From Tretioscincus oriximinensis (lineage: Eukaryota; Chordata; Lepidosauria; Squamata; Gymnophthalmidae), in contig JAJVDF010000249.1 of the NCBI GenBank assembly GCA_022410635.1, positions 348,879-412,878 on the forward strand: a DNA stretch of 64,000 nt, written 5' to 3'. The notes beneath the pieces are model-generated. The model was not told the origin of the DNA and searched no databases. It saw only the letters and a list, made by a program, of their open reading frames with translations. A program made the translations under genes and the position numbers. Shown piece after piece: positions 9,958 through 20,989 of this stretch (position 1 is its first letter; every line of letters starts with the position of its first letter).

Positions 9958-11132
9958 CCCACCATGTCATCCTTTGAGTACCAAAGAGGTGTAAATCCAA
10001 CTGCAAATTCATACATACTCATCACAGTTCCCATGCCTGCAAATTTTGGCTATCATTTCCCTACAGTTTGCTTTAAAGCAAAAACTTGGTGCATAGAATA
10101 CGAAATGTGCAAGACGGAATGAAATATAGTCTTTTGTTTCTTTATCAATGTCAATATCTTAGTGAGGAAAAACATTCTCTTGGGTGATAGCTTGTATGCA
10201 ACACTTCCATAGTTTCAATAAAGCATGGGAGGTATGGGGGGGGGGGGTAAACATGGCAAAAACTATTCCTACTCTGTCTGCTCATAACTTAGAGGGAATA
10301 AACATGATTGAAATGCAAAGAGTGCCTCAAAGAAAAAGGATGCCTCAATTAATATGCAAGTGATGTTTTCTTGCCTTGAATATATTATGAACTTGCAGCA
10401 TGGTAATATGCTATGCTATCATAAGCACCAGATGGAATGGTAGGCAGTAGATGTNTCATCAAATTCAGAAAAGATGTATTAATGCTTCCACTCTCTCCTT
10501 GCCCCCCCCCTTTCAAACTGGAACCCCTTAGCTTTGCATTAGCTTGCATTATACATTTCTTAGCATCTATCAACTGCTTCCACACTCTAGTCCTCCAGGG
10601 TTACCTCATTTTCACCAGGTGGTGGCAAAGCTGTCTTTTCAGTCTATTTTATCTCATAAGGCAAAGGCCACAAGATGCATCTGGCTGTGCTTACTGAAGA
10701 GCACCGAGTGTTGTAAAATAGTAACAGACGATAAATGAGAGCTGATGGAAATGGGAGATAACGTTTCATTTCGGACTAACAAAAATTTGCTTAATTATGG
10801 ACAATGAGATGTTTCTTATCTCTCGATTTGCCATCTCAATTTTGCGGGGAAAAAAGGTACCTTGAATAAAGGACACATTTAGCAACCTGCTTCACAGACT
10901 TTAGGAAGTCTTTTTGCATTTTTTAAAAAATTATCTTTCAATGGGCAATCAGACTTACCAGGGCCAGTTCAAGAAATTATGCTGGTTGAAATAAAGCTTG
11001 AGATGACACTATCTTCCCCATACCGAATGTAAAAGTCAGATAGAATTCTTTATTAAACCTTTAGTTAAAAAAAGTCAGTATCTATGGCTCTTTAAATATT
11101 TAAATTAATAAATATTTAAATTTTGGACTTGG
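9958..11132. other. Unique sequence, no feature seen
   Basis: AT-rich; a G run at 10237-10246 and C runs near 10502. No repeat family recognised. Confidence 0.45.
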
Positions 11133-11140
11133 TACTAGAA

Positions 11141-11323
11141 TATGCTGACCAGATGACCCCTTTTTTGGGGGGTAGAAACCCAATTTTGGAGTGCCTCATG
11201 GTTTTTACTGAGGAATTTTTTTTTCAATTTTTTTTAATTTTTTTTTTCCTCAGGAAGAACCAGGAGGCACCGCAAAGTTGGGTTTTCACCCCCCCCCCCA
11301 AAAGGGGTCATCTGGTCAGCCTA
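11141..11323. mobile_element. Family A hairpin MITE, copy 6
   Basis: Begins TATGCTGACCAGATGACC and ends GGTCAGCCTA. Flanks TACTAGAA (11133-11140) and TACTGGAA (11324-11331) are a 7 of 8 duplication. Confidence 0.93.
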
Positions 11324-11599
11324 TACTGGAACAGGGTCTATAATGTAAAGAACTGTTTCATGTTTACTTCTAACAAACTCGTTACAAAAAGTTATTTCAT
11401 TTCTCTTTTAGATGTAGAGTAAAAATTCTGTCCATGAAAATACTTCTCAGCTCTAGACCATCCGGCTGTCCCCTTTGGCTCTTACTATGTGGCTAGTCCA
11501 CAGAACATTTTCATTTCTTGATTCTAGGTTTCCAGTTTCCTATATGCTCCTAGGTGGTGTGCACAATCCAGGTGGGGCTATTCTTGAAGATAATTCAAA

Positions 11600-11830
11600 A
11601 GCTGCTGCTGCTGCTGCAGAATTCAACAGCTAGGCTGCTAACAAGTACAGCTGGCCGGAAGCATATTACACCAATCTTAAACTATTGGGCTGGCTATCCA
11701 TTCGCCACCAAGCTCAATTCAAAGTATTAACAGCTTGGGATCTAAATACTTGAAGGAAACCTCCTCTAATACTGCCATGTCTACACTCCAAGATCTTTCA
11801 ATGAAGCCCTTTTGAGTATCCTATCTCCTC
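11600..11830 (+). mobile_element. L2-clade LINE fragment (end of ORF2)
   Basis: Translated in the plus sense it reads LQNSTARLLTSTAGRKHITP, then PILNYWAGYPF, a degraded form of the LQNAAARLLTG...HITPVLxELHWLP block that closes the L2-type reverse transcriptase ORF. A CTG run (11602-11617) lies just before it. No 3' tail; the element fades out after about 11830. Confidence 0.75.
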
Positions 11831-12124
11831 CAGCCATCAAAGGGATGAGTGCGTGAGGAGACTCCCATTCGACCTCCTTGTTTCTGATCATCATTATTAT
11901 GGCTGACTTCTTACTGCTTTTGATGCTTGGCTGAAAATNCAGTGAGGAGAAGATGGTGGCGAGGAGATGGGGGATTAGATGCAGAGATGGCAAGGAGAGG
12001 GGTATCAGATAAAGGAAAGGGGTTAATGAATGAGGGGATGATCAGATTTAGAGATGAGGGAATGGATGGCTAGATGCAGAGAGGAGAGGATGGATAATAA
12101 GAAGCTATGGTAGAGGCAGGAGGG

Positions 12125-13002
12125 GGATTGGGACTAATCCAGACCCCAGGCCATTGGCCAGGTTCATGAAGTGGGGAGGCACTCTGTCTTTAATGGGGTA
12201 AAGTTGCCCTGTAATAGACTGGTGAGAAATCTGGGGGTGCTCCTGGACTCTATATTGACACTTGAAAACCAGATTACTTCCAGATCCCAGGCCATTGGCC
12301 AGGTTCATGAAGTGGGGAGGCACTCTGACCTTGATGGGGTAAAATTGCCCTGTAAAAGACTGGTAAGAAATCTGGGGCTGCTCCTGGACTCTACAATGAC
12401 ACTTGAAAACCAGACCACTTCTGGACAGGGATGCTTTAGCCACAGTGATCCATGCTCTGGTAACTTCCAGATTTGACTATTGTAATGTGTTCTATACGCC
12501 CTTGAAAACGGTTTGGAAACTGCAGCTCGTGCAGAATACAGCAGCTAGACTACTGACTGGAACAACTGGCCAGATACATATTATGCTGGTCTTAAAAGAA
12601 CTGCACTGACTGCCAATCAAGCCCAATTCAAGGTATTAACCTTAAGAACCTTAAGAACCTGGGCCCCAAATACCTAAAGGAGAGCCTTCTCCTATATGAA
12701 CCTGCCCAAGCCTTAAAATCTGCAGGGGAGGCCCTCCTGGTTGTACCACCCCTTTCAACAGCCAATGGAGTGGGAACCCAGGGCACTTCTCTGTAGTTGT
12801 CCCGAGTCTAGAGAATAATCTCCCACTCGAGGTGCATCTGTCATGACCATGGTATTCTTGTAGAAAATCTCTGAAGACACTNTTCAATCTGGCCTTTGGT
12901 TGAAGAAAGAGATTGTTCCTGTTTTAAAATTGTTTTGTACTGTTTTTATTATTGGCTGCCCGGAGACCTTTGGGTGTGGGGTATAAGTATAAATAAATAA
13001 AT
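12125..13002 (+). mobile_element. L2-clade LINE 3' end with internal tandem duplication
   Basis: The plus-strand frame at 12403-12609 reads RFDYCNVFYTPLKTVWKLQ and then LVQNTAARLLTG, the C-terminal reverse-transcriptase block of L2-clade LINEs. Further on come the PLEVHLS region and a 3' UTR ending GGGGTATAAGTATAAATAAA (12980 on). Upstream, VRNLGVLLDS occurs twice because a 141-bp segment is duplicated in tandem. Frameshifts and stops after 12609 make it a dead copy. Confidence 0.9.
12131..12420 (+). repeat. 141-bp direct tandem duplication inside the L2 LINE
   Basis: The block starting CCATTGGCCAGGTTCATGAA begins at 12151 and again at 12292, an offset of 141 bp, and similarity runs through CTTGAAAACCAGA in both units. 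141 is a multiple of three, so the 47-residue segment containing RLVRNLG(V/L)LLDS is duplicated in frame. The two units differ by about a dozen substitutions. Confidence 0.92.
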
Positions 13003-13104
13003 CTCACTCAGATTGCTCTCTTTATGGAGGCCTTGAGGATGGGTCTCCTCCACTGGGAATGGAGATGGACTGGTAATGGAGGGAGCGGGTGGATGCAGGG
13101 ACAG

Positions 13105-13290
13105 TAGGCTGACCAGATGACCCCTTTTGGGGTGTGTGTGTTGAAAACCCGGGTTTGGGGTTCCTCCCTGTTTTTTCTGAGGAAATTTTTTTCAAAAGAT
13201 TTTTTGNTTTTTTTCCCTCAGAAAAAAACGGGAGACACCCCAAAAATGGGTTTTCAACCCCCCCCAAAAAGGGCTCATCTGGTCAGCCTA
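13105..13290. mobile_element. Family A hairpin MITE, copy 7
   Basis: Full palindrome from TAGGCTGACCAGATGACC to GGTCAGCCTA with AGGGACAG (13097-13104) and ATGGACAG (13291-13298), a 7 of 8 duplication. Confidence 0.94.
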
Positions 13291-13299
13291 ATGGACAGT

Positions 13300-13855
13300 G
13301 ACAAGGTGGAGGAGGGGCTAGAAACTGTTGCATTACCGTAATACCATGGGCTTATTCTGCTAGTGATATATAATAAATCATTTTTTAAAAATAAGGTTTT
13401 GCCATGGCTGGATAAAAGTGTTAAAAATTCATTACTACAGTTGCTCAACCTTGCAACCTGATGAAAGATAAGGATTACGACATTTTGAATTGCCTCCTTA
13501 ATCCATTATGTGTTGTGACATTCAAAATAGTGTGCATTAAAGGATTCAGCGTGGATTTATGTGACAAATAAAGGCTATCTTAAGACTGTTCAATACGAAG
13601 TCTAAAGGCATTTCATTCAAATTACTGTAGGGTGACTATTGAGTTGAATGAGCTGCAGCAGGGAACAAAACAAAAATACTATTTTGAAACTGAGAAGACG
13701 AAAGGATGTATAGTTTCTGATTATAACAAGAAATGCTACTTCAATTCCAATAAGGCAAAGCCTTGTTTCAGAAGGAGAATCTCCACTGTGCTATCAGTAT
13801 ATATCATGTATCTAGAATCACAAGACAGGAAAATGCTGAATGTTTTTGACTAAAC
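13300..13855. other. Unique sequence, no feature seen
   Basis: A 73-codon frame at 13632-13853 has no recognisable motif and lies in ordinary AT-rich DNA. Confidence 0.45.
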
Positions 13856-13859
13856 TATT

Positions 13860-14165
13860 AGAAGAAGAAGAACTTCGTTCTTATACCCCGCTTTTCTCAT
13901 CTTTCAAAGGGACTCAAAGGGACTTATAAGAATATATTTTTGCCCGAAGGCTCACATTCTATCTTCCCCACCAGGCTATGGTGGTTCCCATGTATCTACT
14001 TGCAGTCAGTTGCAATTTCTTGCAATTCATGCTTTCGAATAGCTGGGTTGGCTAGAGCTACAGGCTAGTGGAAGGTGCTCACCCCTCCCCATATCCCACA
14101 CAGGGCTTTGAAACCCGATCTCCCAGGCGAGAGACGAATTCCTAAGCGACTGAGCTATCCGTGAC
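13860..14165 (-). mobile_element. GAA-tailed tRNA-headed SINE (type 1), near full length
   Basis: Antisense order: GAAGAAGAAGAAC tail, TATACCCCGCTTTTCTCAT, CAAAGGGACTCAAAG, TTCCCCACCAGGC, CTTGCAGTCAGTTGCAATTT, and finally the tRNA-like head. In sense the head reads GATAGCTCAGT(C/T)GCTAAGGA (A box) and later GGTTTCAAAGCCC (B-box-like). About 300 bp. It is the best template for the other type 1 copies in this window. Confidence 0.92.
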
Positions 14166-14169
14166 TGAA

Positions 14170-14930
14170 GTTTTTAAAGAGACTTTCCCTTAAACCACTA
14201 ATGTAAGATCTGGATTAAAATATGCCAAGATGTTCATAGAAAATTTTAAAGAGCATATGCACCCAAACATACACTACACGGCAAGTTCTTTTAAGAGCTC
14301 CACACAATTATGAATTTCCACACAATTGTTTCCAAAAAATCTTTGTCACATCTAAAAATGTATGTGCTAAATACTGTACCAAATACTCTTGCACTGCTAC
14401 AAAAATATAGACCTTTTCGACACAGATTTTATCCAGATTGAAAGTCTACCTAACAGGCCCCTAGAACCAAATATTGATGCAAATTGATAAAGCCACATCC
14501 CTTGCAGGTCTGTTCCATGTGCATTAGTTAGAGCACTAACTTGTTTTTGGAGTCCTTAACTGGAGTCACANGAGGTTTCAGAATGCAGATCTCCGGGAGA
14601 TGCATTTCAGTGGCGCAATGTGTATCGTAGAGAATATGAGACTAGAAATTTTTGTTTCTAGCCGAGGATACCTCCAGGGCTCCTGTGAATTCCGTGCATA
14701 CCACAGGGGACTGGGATGGGCCAATGCAGTGCAGAGAGTTTTCCAGCAGGAAATCTTGGCCCAGGAGCTCCCAAACCTTGGGCATTTGGAGCTCTCCTTA
14801 CATTCAAAGCACACACAGGGATTTTGTGAGGTCACTTCCAGGGTGGGACCAGAAGTGACCTAACTCCAGGTACCATTCCTGGAATCAAAGGCTGGAAGTG
14901 ACATCACAATGTCATGAGAATTCCTGTGTC
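14170..14930. other. Sequence of unclear nature, partly repeat-like
   Basis: 14580-14930 is richer in G and C than its surroundings, with paired motifs such as GTCACTTCC and GGAAGTGAC at 14831-14901, which suggests an old inverted-repeat element. Overlapping frames here have no known domain. Confidence 0.35.
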
Positions 14931-14935
14931 GTATG

Positions 14936-15295
14936 TAGGATTGCCATACTCAAAGTGTCCAAAACTGAGATGGATGCGCATACGTGCATACACACACACA
15001 CAGAACGAAGGAGGCGAGGCGCGCTCTGCCTTATAGCAGGCGTGAAACCTCGCCTCCTGCAAGAGGAGCAGCTATGGAATGCTCAAAAGGTCTTTCCAGG
15101 ACCCAGGAAGGTTTTGGAGCGCAGCCAACCTGCTTCTTCTGCCGTCAGCCCCGTCCTGCAATTCCCCTTTGCCTTATGGATCGAGGAATTTACAAATCCG
15201 GGATTTTTACTTAACTTTATTAAACCCAGCCAGGACAATATTCTTGTCCCGAAATCCGGGACATTCCCAGCTTTCCGGGGCGTATAGCACCTCTA
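14936..15295. mobile_element. Family B inverted-repeat element, copy 1
   Basis: Starts TAGGATTGCCATAC; the right end GTATAGCACCTCTA is its imperfect inverse. Flanked by a perfect 8-bp duplication GTCGTATG (14928-14935 and 15296-15303). The interior has inverted GGCGAGGCGCGCTCTGCC and GAAACCTCGCC patches shared with the copies at 16021 and 59321. No transposase. The 8-bp duplication fits the hAT superfamily. Confidence 0.88.
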
Positions 15296-15303
15296 GTCGT
15301 ATG

Positions 15304-15940
15304 AGAGTGGACAATCTTACAAAACGTACAGGATGCTCACATGATTCCCATCAATGACTTCATACAGTTCACATCTTCCCACATTGGGATCCATGGCTCT
15401 GGCTATCTCAGAGCCACCAGTTCTGAACTTGGGCAGGGAAATAAAGAAGCACACAAAGCTAGTTTACTGTCAAACTGCTTCTCTCCTCAGAATTACAAAA
15501 TGTTTTTTTTAAAAAAAAAACCCACAAACTGAACTGTGAGCTAAAGAATTTAGCATGGTCTCCCCCCTCCCCTCCCCCCACACTGCTCACATGTTTCACC
15601 TACATTTCTATGGTTCCACAGTAAAACTAACGTGCTTGGCAATATCAGGAAAGGGAAAGGGAAGATGGTTGGTATGAACAAGGTCTCTGAAATATCATTT
15701 GACAAACTTTTGTTATTGTTAAGTTGAGTATCACCAAGTTGCATCTGATACCTGGTTGACTGCATGGGATTCTCCAAAGGTTCCAGTTGTTTTTGGAAGA
15801 GATACAGAAGTGCTATTGCCTACTTCTGTAAAACTTTAGGGCTTTACCAAATAGAAGTCAAGATAGCGATCATGTTTTCATACTGTTACCAGGCATCAAA
15901 CTCACCTTGATGGCACCAAATAATAACAAAACGTAATATT
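15304..15940. other. Unique sequence, no feature seen
   Basis: A and T runs at 15502-15520; otherwise ordinary. Confidence 0.45.
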
Positions 15941-15944
15941 TCAA

Positions 15945-16395
15945 AGAAATAGCCATGTTAGTCCAGAATATCTAGCAAGAGTATCTAGCAACACACTTTT
16001 GAGAAATGTTCCCTTGCATTTAGGGTTGCCATACGTCCTGGGAAGGCGGGACAATCCCTGATTGGGGGACTAAAATATAGTCCTCTCTGGGTTTTAAGAC
16101 AAAATCCCGGCTTTTTACATTCCCCGATGCTGCATCAGGAAATGTAAAAATACAGGATTTTAAAGAAAAAGGAGCTGATGGCTGCAGCCCGAGCAATGCT
16201 TTCGGAGCCTCGGAGCGTGCCGTAACTGATCCAATGCTGGAGGAGGGGTTTCGCGCCTGCTATCAGGCAAAGCGTGGCAACTCGCCTCCAGCTGAACAAA
16301 AACGCCTGGGTTTGTGACATTTTTTCTTTTTTGTAGAAATAAGACTTTTCTAAGAAAGCTCATGCTGCCTATCTTTTTCTCTAAAGTACTATGAA
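15945..16395. mobile_element. Family G element interrupted by family B
   Basis: The outer parts AGAAATAGCCATGTTAGTCC (15948 on) and AAGAAAGCTCATGCTGCC (16354 on) are the left and right arms of the family G repeat seen at 6999-7306. Between them lies a family B element (16021-16318). Confidence 0.65.
16021..16318 (+). mobile_element. Family B inverted-repeat element, copy 2 (right end lost)
   Basis: Starts TAGGGTTGCCATACGTCC and follows the copy at 59321 through GGGGGACTAAAATATAGTCC, CTGCAGCC and TCGGAGCGTGCCGTA to CGCCTGGGTTTGTGAC, where it stops. The terminal GGCAGCCCTA end is missing, so it is truncated near its palindrome centre. Confidence 0.8.
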
Positions 16396-16901
16396 ACCCT
16401 AGCAAAACTAAAAGTTGACATCAGGCCAAAGCCAGATGATGGTGACTTTCCAAAGGTTATTCCATCAATCTGATGAGAAACAAATAAATGATCATGCTCT
16501 TTTCTGTTAATAAAATTACTAAAATTTCTATTTTTGGAATGTAATCTCCTTCCTGGAATACACTTATGTTTTCCTCTTGAGAGTCCGTTGCATCACATAA
16601 CAAAAAGCACCAATACAGCAAATATATCACTGCAGATTAATAAAAAAAACTGCACAGAGTCTCATGGTTCAGGAACGTAAAAACAGAACCTCTTTTCAGT
16701 ATTTTCTGTTTAGCTGACTAATTTACTTGCTAATCTAACTGCCATTTAAACCGTAGTAATTAAGAAAACCAAGATCAAAACAACAGAATGCGCCAAATAA
16801 AAAGAGGTGTATTAAATAATATTAAATGACCAACTCAATGATTCAGGAAGACTAATATAAAAGTGCTTGTTCCAATACATAATTGCAATCTACCTTCGGT
16901 C

Positions 16902-17449
16902 CAGCAGTGGCTGGTGCAGTTTGGAGCGGCGGCGGGNGGCGGGGGGGGGGGGGGGCACAGGTTCCTCCAGATGCAGCAAAGTTAGGAAAGGGGCTGGGAG
17001 AAGTCCCATTCAAGCACTTACTGCTCTCTCCCTCAGTCTGCAAGTTGAATGTCAATACAAAATGGCATCTCTACGGAGATTGAGAGTGAGATGGTAGCCC
17101 CTCCTAGGCAGCTCTCGCATTGGTTCTGGGATCAGTGACCCCTTTTGCCAATGCCTGGAAATTTTTTTATTTGTTGGCAGCTCCTCTATGAAAGGCTATG
17201 ATTGGCCAATGGTTCTTAATTGTTTTCTATGAAGATTTCATCATTGATTTTAATCTCTGAGTTTTCGCCAAACCCACCAAACCCATAAGAACATAAGAAG
17301 AGCCATACTGGATCAGGCAACAGCCCATCTAGGATGCATTTGGGCAGTACGAACAGAGGAAAGCAAAATATGCTCCTGTTCATGACTCCCTGCAAATGGT
17401 ATTTCAGGAGTCCTGCCTGTTGCTCCATCCCGGAGGCCAGCCGTCACTG
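16902..17449 (-). mobile_element. Family C hAT-like element, copy 2, split by a CR1 LINE
   Basis: Inverse orientation to 9605-9949. The left end CAGCAGTGGCTGG and right end CCAGCCGTCACTG are the two termini, flanked by CTTCGGTC (16894-16901) and CTTCAGTC (17450-17457), 7 of 8 identical. A CR1 3' end (17284-17434) sits close to the element's sense 5' end. A run of Gs at 16933-16955 is unstable sequence. Confidence 0.88.
17284..17434 (-). mobile_element. CR1 LINE 3' end nested in family C
   Basis: Starts CATAAGAACATAAGAAGAGC, then GATCAGGCAACAGCCC and AGTCCTGCCTGTTGCTCC, the same antisense 3' UTR as 8798-9160 and 58490-58925, truncated after about 150 bp by normal 5' truncation. It separates the last 15 bases or so of family C copy 2 from its body. 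Confidence 0.9.
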
Positions 17450-17454
17450 CTTCA

Positions 17455-17522
17455 GTCCTGAAGAACTGGACTAAACCAGAAAAAACACACTTTTTTCCTG
17501 GTTCCTTCCAGTTCTTCAGGAC
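17455..17522. repeat. Short hairpin repeat, family H
   Basis: The left arm GTCCTGAAGAACTGGA is the exact inverse of TCCAGTTCTTCAGGAC, with an inner AACCAG and CCTGGTT pair; 68 bp in all. A related half copy is at 37523-37600 and a weak one near 40985-41070. The target duplication of family C copy 2 overlaps its left arm. Confidence 0.75.
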
Positions 17523-17529
17523 AGAAGAT

Positions 17530-18620
17530 GGATTAAGAGTATGTCACCAAAATGTCCATTAAAATAGTTCAAAATTATTTCTTCCAGCAAAAAGGAAATT
17601 TCATTTATTTAAAAACGACGAAGTATTCCACAACTATGACAGTGTCATGAAGTTATCAAACACTCTACAATAAGTTGTATAAGTTTTTTTTTATGGGATA
17701 GTTTTGTTTGGGAATCACAGAAACTTTAATTAATAGCTTCTGATACCTTCTCCTCCATGATACAAAATACAGTGGTAACGTTGGTTTCCTCTTTGCAGTG
17801 CTACTGCCCTCCTGATAGTTTGGAAATTCTCTCCACAATGACATGAGGTTACATTGCTGGGTGACCACAAATTTTAGGCATTTCTAATTCACTTAGGGTA
17901 TTGCTGGTTCCCATAACCACTAGGTTCCACATAATATTGCTTGTATAATACATATTTTCTCTACTGAGAGTTATATGATAACCAAGCCACATTATTAGAC
18001 ATGGCATGACTCGGAATGGATTCATCCTCACCTGTTTGGAGTAGTCCCTGAAGAGCAGGCCCACTTGTAATGTTCTACTTGCGTTCTGTTTGCATTTTGG
18101 GAGAGGAGTGGTCTGCTAAGCATCCATGTAGGAAACAGCCAGCAAGCAGTAAGGCAGCCTTGCTCTTATAGCTCCAACCCTGATGTAACTGATGCAACTA
18201 GGAGATGGAGTCTCAAAGCAGGGGTTCACTAGGAAACTGCTGAGTTAGACCCAGCCTTATTCCCCTCTGTAGGCTACCCAAAAGCAGTGATAGTATAAAA
18301 TCACACTGAGGTTCTCATATGGGAGGGAGGAATTTCCTCACTGGCCTCTGGCAAGGAAGGGGAGAGGAGAGGGCGAAACTCGGATCCTGGAGTTTATCCC
18401 CCATATAGATCTCAAAATCATCCAAGAAACTTGTACATGTGCGAATTTCTCATACAGTTTTCCAACATTGCCCTAAAGCAGCAGTGGCAAATAATATAAG
18501 GATTCTGATGGTAATGTTCTATATGTGTGGCTGTCCCACATACAATTAGTATGAAAATATCAAAGGCTAAAAACCTTAGATGCCAACTAAGTAACAAATG
18601 GTTATGCCCTCAATATTTCC
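17530..18620. other. Unique sequence, no feature seen
   Basis: Nothing recognisable; ordinary base composition. Confidence 0.45.
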
Positions 18621-18624
18621 CTAA

Positions 18625-18712
18625 TACTGGGATGGTTTAATGAATCTTGCATTGAGCAGGGTGTTGGGCCTGATGACTCTGGAGGTCCTTCCAACTCTAT
18701 GATTCGATTATT
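18625..18712 (+). mobile_element. CR1 LINE 3' end fragment
   Basis: Sense orientation: GGGATGGTTTAATGAATC, TTGAGCAGGG, GATGACTCTGGAGGTCC, TTCCAACTCTATGATTC, the CR1 3' UTR ending in its ATTC-type tail. Confidence 0.9.
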
Positions 18713-18790
18713 TATTCCTGAACTTCCTCCAATACTTTTGTCCTATGGTATCAATATAGGTTTTTGGAGACAAAACACTTGTGAAATTTA

Positions 18791-19284
18791 CTTTATTTAT
18801 TTGGATTTTTATCCTGCCCTATTCGTGAAGATCTCTGGGTGGTCACTTGCATAGGCTGACCAGATGANCCCTTTTGTTGGGGGTTAAAAACCCAGTTTTG
18901 GGGTGCCTCCCAGTTTTTTCTGAGGAAACTTATTTCAAAAAAAANTTTTTTTTTCAAAAAAAAATTGTTAATTTTTTTTCTCAGAAAAAACGGGAGGCAA
19001 CCCAAAAATGGGTTTTCAAACCCTCCCCCCAAAAGGGGTCATCTGGTCAGCCTGCACTTGCGTAAAACAGAATACAACACCTATAAAACAGGAAACGATC
19101 AATAAAACATCAACATTGTGAAAGTGTATGGGGGGTTGTTTCCTCATCCAATCGCCTGGGCAAAGAAATGTTTCTTCAAAGATTTTCTAAAGACATGCAT
19201 TGAAGAGAGAGAATATTCCACAATCTAGGGGCTACCACCAAAAAAGCCAGGCATGAAAGAGCAGCAGCCATTGTTCCACAGTCC
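18791..19284 (-). mobile_element. L2-clade LINE 3' end, split by family A copy 8
   Basis: Antisense: TTTATTTATTTGGATTTTTA tail, TCCTGCCCTATTCG, GATCTCTGGGTGG, then after the insertion ATAAAACAGG, GCAAAGAAATGTTTCTTCAA and TCCACAATCTAGGGGC. These follow the order in 20624-20985 (also antisense) but are more diverged. Confidence 0.75.
18852..19054. mobile_element. Family A hairpin MITE, copy 8 (nested)
   Basis: Palindrome from TAGGCTGACCAGATGA to GGTCAGCCTG with CACTTGCA (18844-18851) and CACTTGCG (19055-19062), 7 of 8. It lies in an older L2 LINE. Confidence 0.94.
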
Positions 19285-19583
19285 TCATTTATTTTAGCAA
19301 TAAGATCATGCACACACTTCTAGATCTGTCCTGCCTTTGCAATGTTGTGAATGGATATGCTATTTACAAAACCAAAATTACAGCACACAGAGGAGGAGGG
19401 AAGCAAATCAAGTGAGCATTCATAACTATATGCATAGTAATATTTCTAGCCTGAAGTGTTAAATAAAACAATGCCAAACATGTTGTCAGCATTTTGAGAA
19501 AGAAAAAAGATAAGAAATAGACGTGAAATTGTAGCACACTAGATAAACTAAATACGTTAGTTTAAAAAAAGGTTTTAAAAGAC

Positions 19584-19649
<66 letters not shown>

Positions 19650-20620
19650 TTAATAAACTTTTAAAAGATTAGATGAAATGTATTGCCCAAAATACACCAG
19701 ATCTGAGTTCATCAAAGTGCTGCTTGAATACTATCACACTGGATACAATGAATTAAGAAGAAACATATGGAAATACTAACAACATGAATTTATCCTGAGC
19801 ACAACTTGTTCACAGTATTCCAACATCTTTGCAGACTTGTGAAAGGGAGCTTCTTGGTGGGATGCCCTTCATACACTTGCAGTTCCTCACATTTTCCATG
19901 TTTCATCTAGTTTACAAATCATAAGCTCTTTGAATCCATCCAGATGTACAACTTCAAGAAAAATCCTTTCTGTCTTTGAACCCAAAGGAAGACGCTGAGC
20001 ATGAATTGCACATGGATTCACACCAGATGAAAGAGTGGCCACCACACTCCCCTTGTGGTGCCANGTTGTTTTCAAGTAATTAATCTGCTTAGGTTTCTAA
20101 ATGTCAAAATCTGGAAATTAAATATTACAGGTCTGGCTACACGCCAACTGAGTCATGATAAAGACAGGTGGTTTAAGTTAATTTAATGAAGCCCACCTTG
20201 CAGCAATTTACATAGCTACATAAGAAAAGAGTGTAAATAGGCAAGATAAAAAGAATATAGCATAAAGTTGTTAGGTAATAATGATGCACCTTTTTAAATT
20301 GATTTATTATTCTTTTTGCCAGTNACCTTTTATGCCATTCTTTAATTAATTCTTACAAGTAAACAAAAATGAAACAACAACAAGTAAACACTGGAAGACT
20401 ATCAAATGCAATGGCAAATTGCAAGGCAATGTATTTCCCATAGAACTTAAGATTGTAAAATGACGTTTTAAGACAGATTCCCAGTATCAACATTGTCTGA
20501 ATGGTGATGGGTTAAAATGATACAAGGCCCAATTATACCAGTAGTCAAGCACGAGATTACTTTTGTCCTTTTAACTAGTGGCAATAATTTTTTTCAGCAG
20601 ACAGGGTCATAAAGTCTAAA
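19285..20620. other. Unique sequence with one microsatellite
   Basis: Apart from the ATT array at 19587-19650 no repeat family is recognised. The 62-codon minus frame at 19887-20075 has no motif. Confidence 0.45.
19587..19650. repeat. (ATT)n microsatellite
   Basis: About 21 uninterrupted ATT units. Confidence 0.97.
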
Positions 20621-20623
20621 ACA

Positions 20624-20985
20624 TATTTATTTATTATTTATTTATTTATACTTATACCCCGCCCTATACTCGAAGGTCTCAGGGCAGCCAAAACAGTAAA
20701 ACATCACTACAAAGTTTAAACAGTATAAAACAATATTTAAAAGTAGGGATAAAGATGACATTTCTTCAGCCAAAGACCAGGTAAAAGAGGTGCGTCTTCA
20801 AGGACCTTCTAAAAGAATACGATGATGACAGTCGCACTTTGAGGGGGAGACTATTCCAAAGACGAGGGGCAACCACTTAGAAGGCCCTACCCCGGGTTCC
20901 CACTCCACTGGCTGTTGAAAGGAGTGGTACAACCAGGAGGGCCTCTCCTGCAGACCTTAAGGGACGGGCAGATTGGTATGGGAAA
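20624..20985 (-). mobile_element. L2-clade LINE 3' end
   Basis: Antisense: TTATTTATTTATACTTATAC, CCCGCCCTATAC, AAGGTCTCAGGGCAGCC, CCAAAGACCAGG, TTCCACTCCACTGGCTGTTG-like block and CCTCTCCTGCAGACC. It is the inverse of 61431-61906 over nearly its whole length. Confidence 0.9.
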
Positions 20986-20989
20986 CTTA

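Noticed and set aside
12403..12609. Functional reverse transcriptase gene
   Set aside because: Only the last part of ORF2 remains, with stops and frameshifts; a dead LINE copy.
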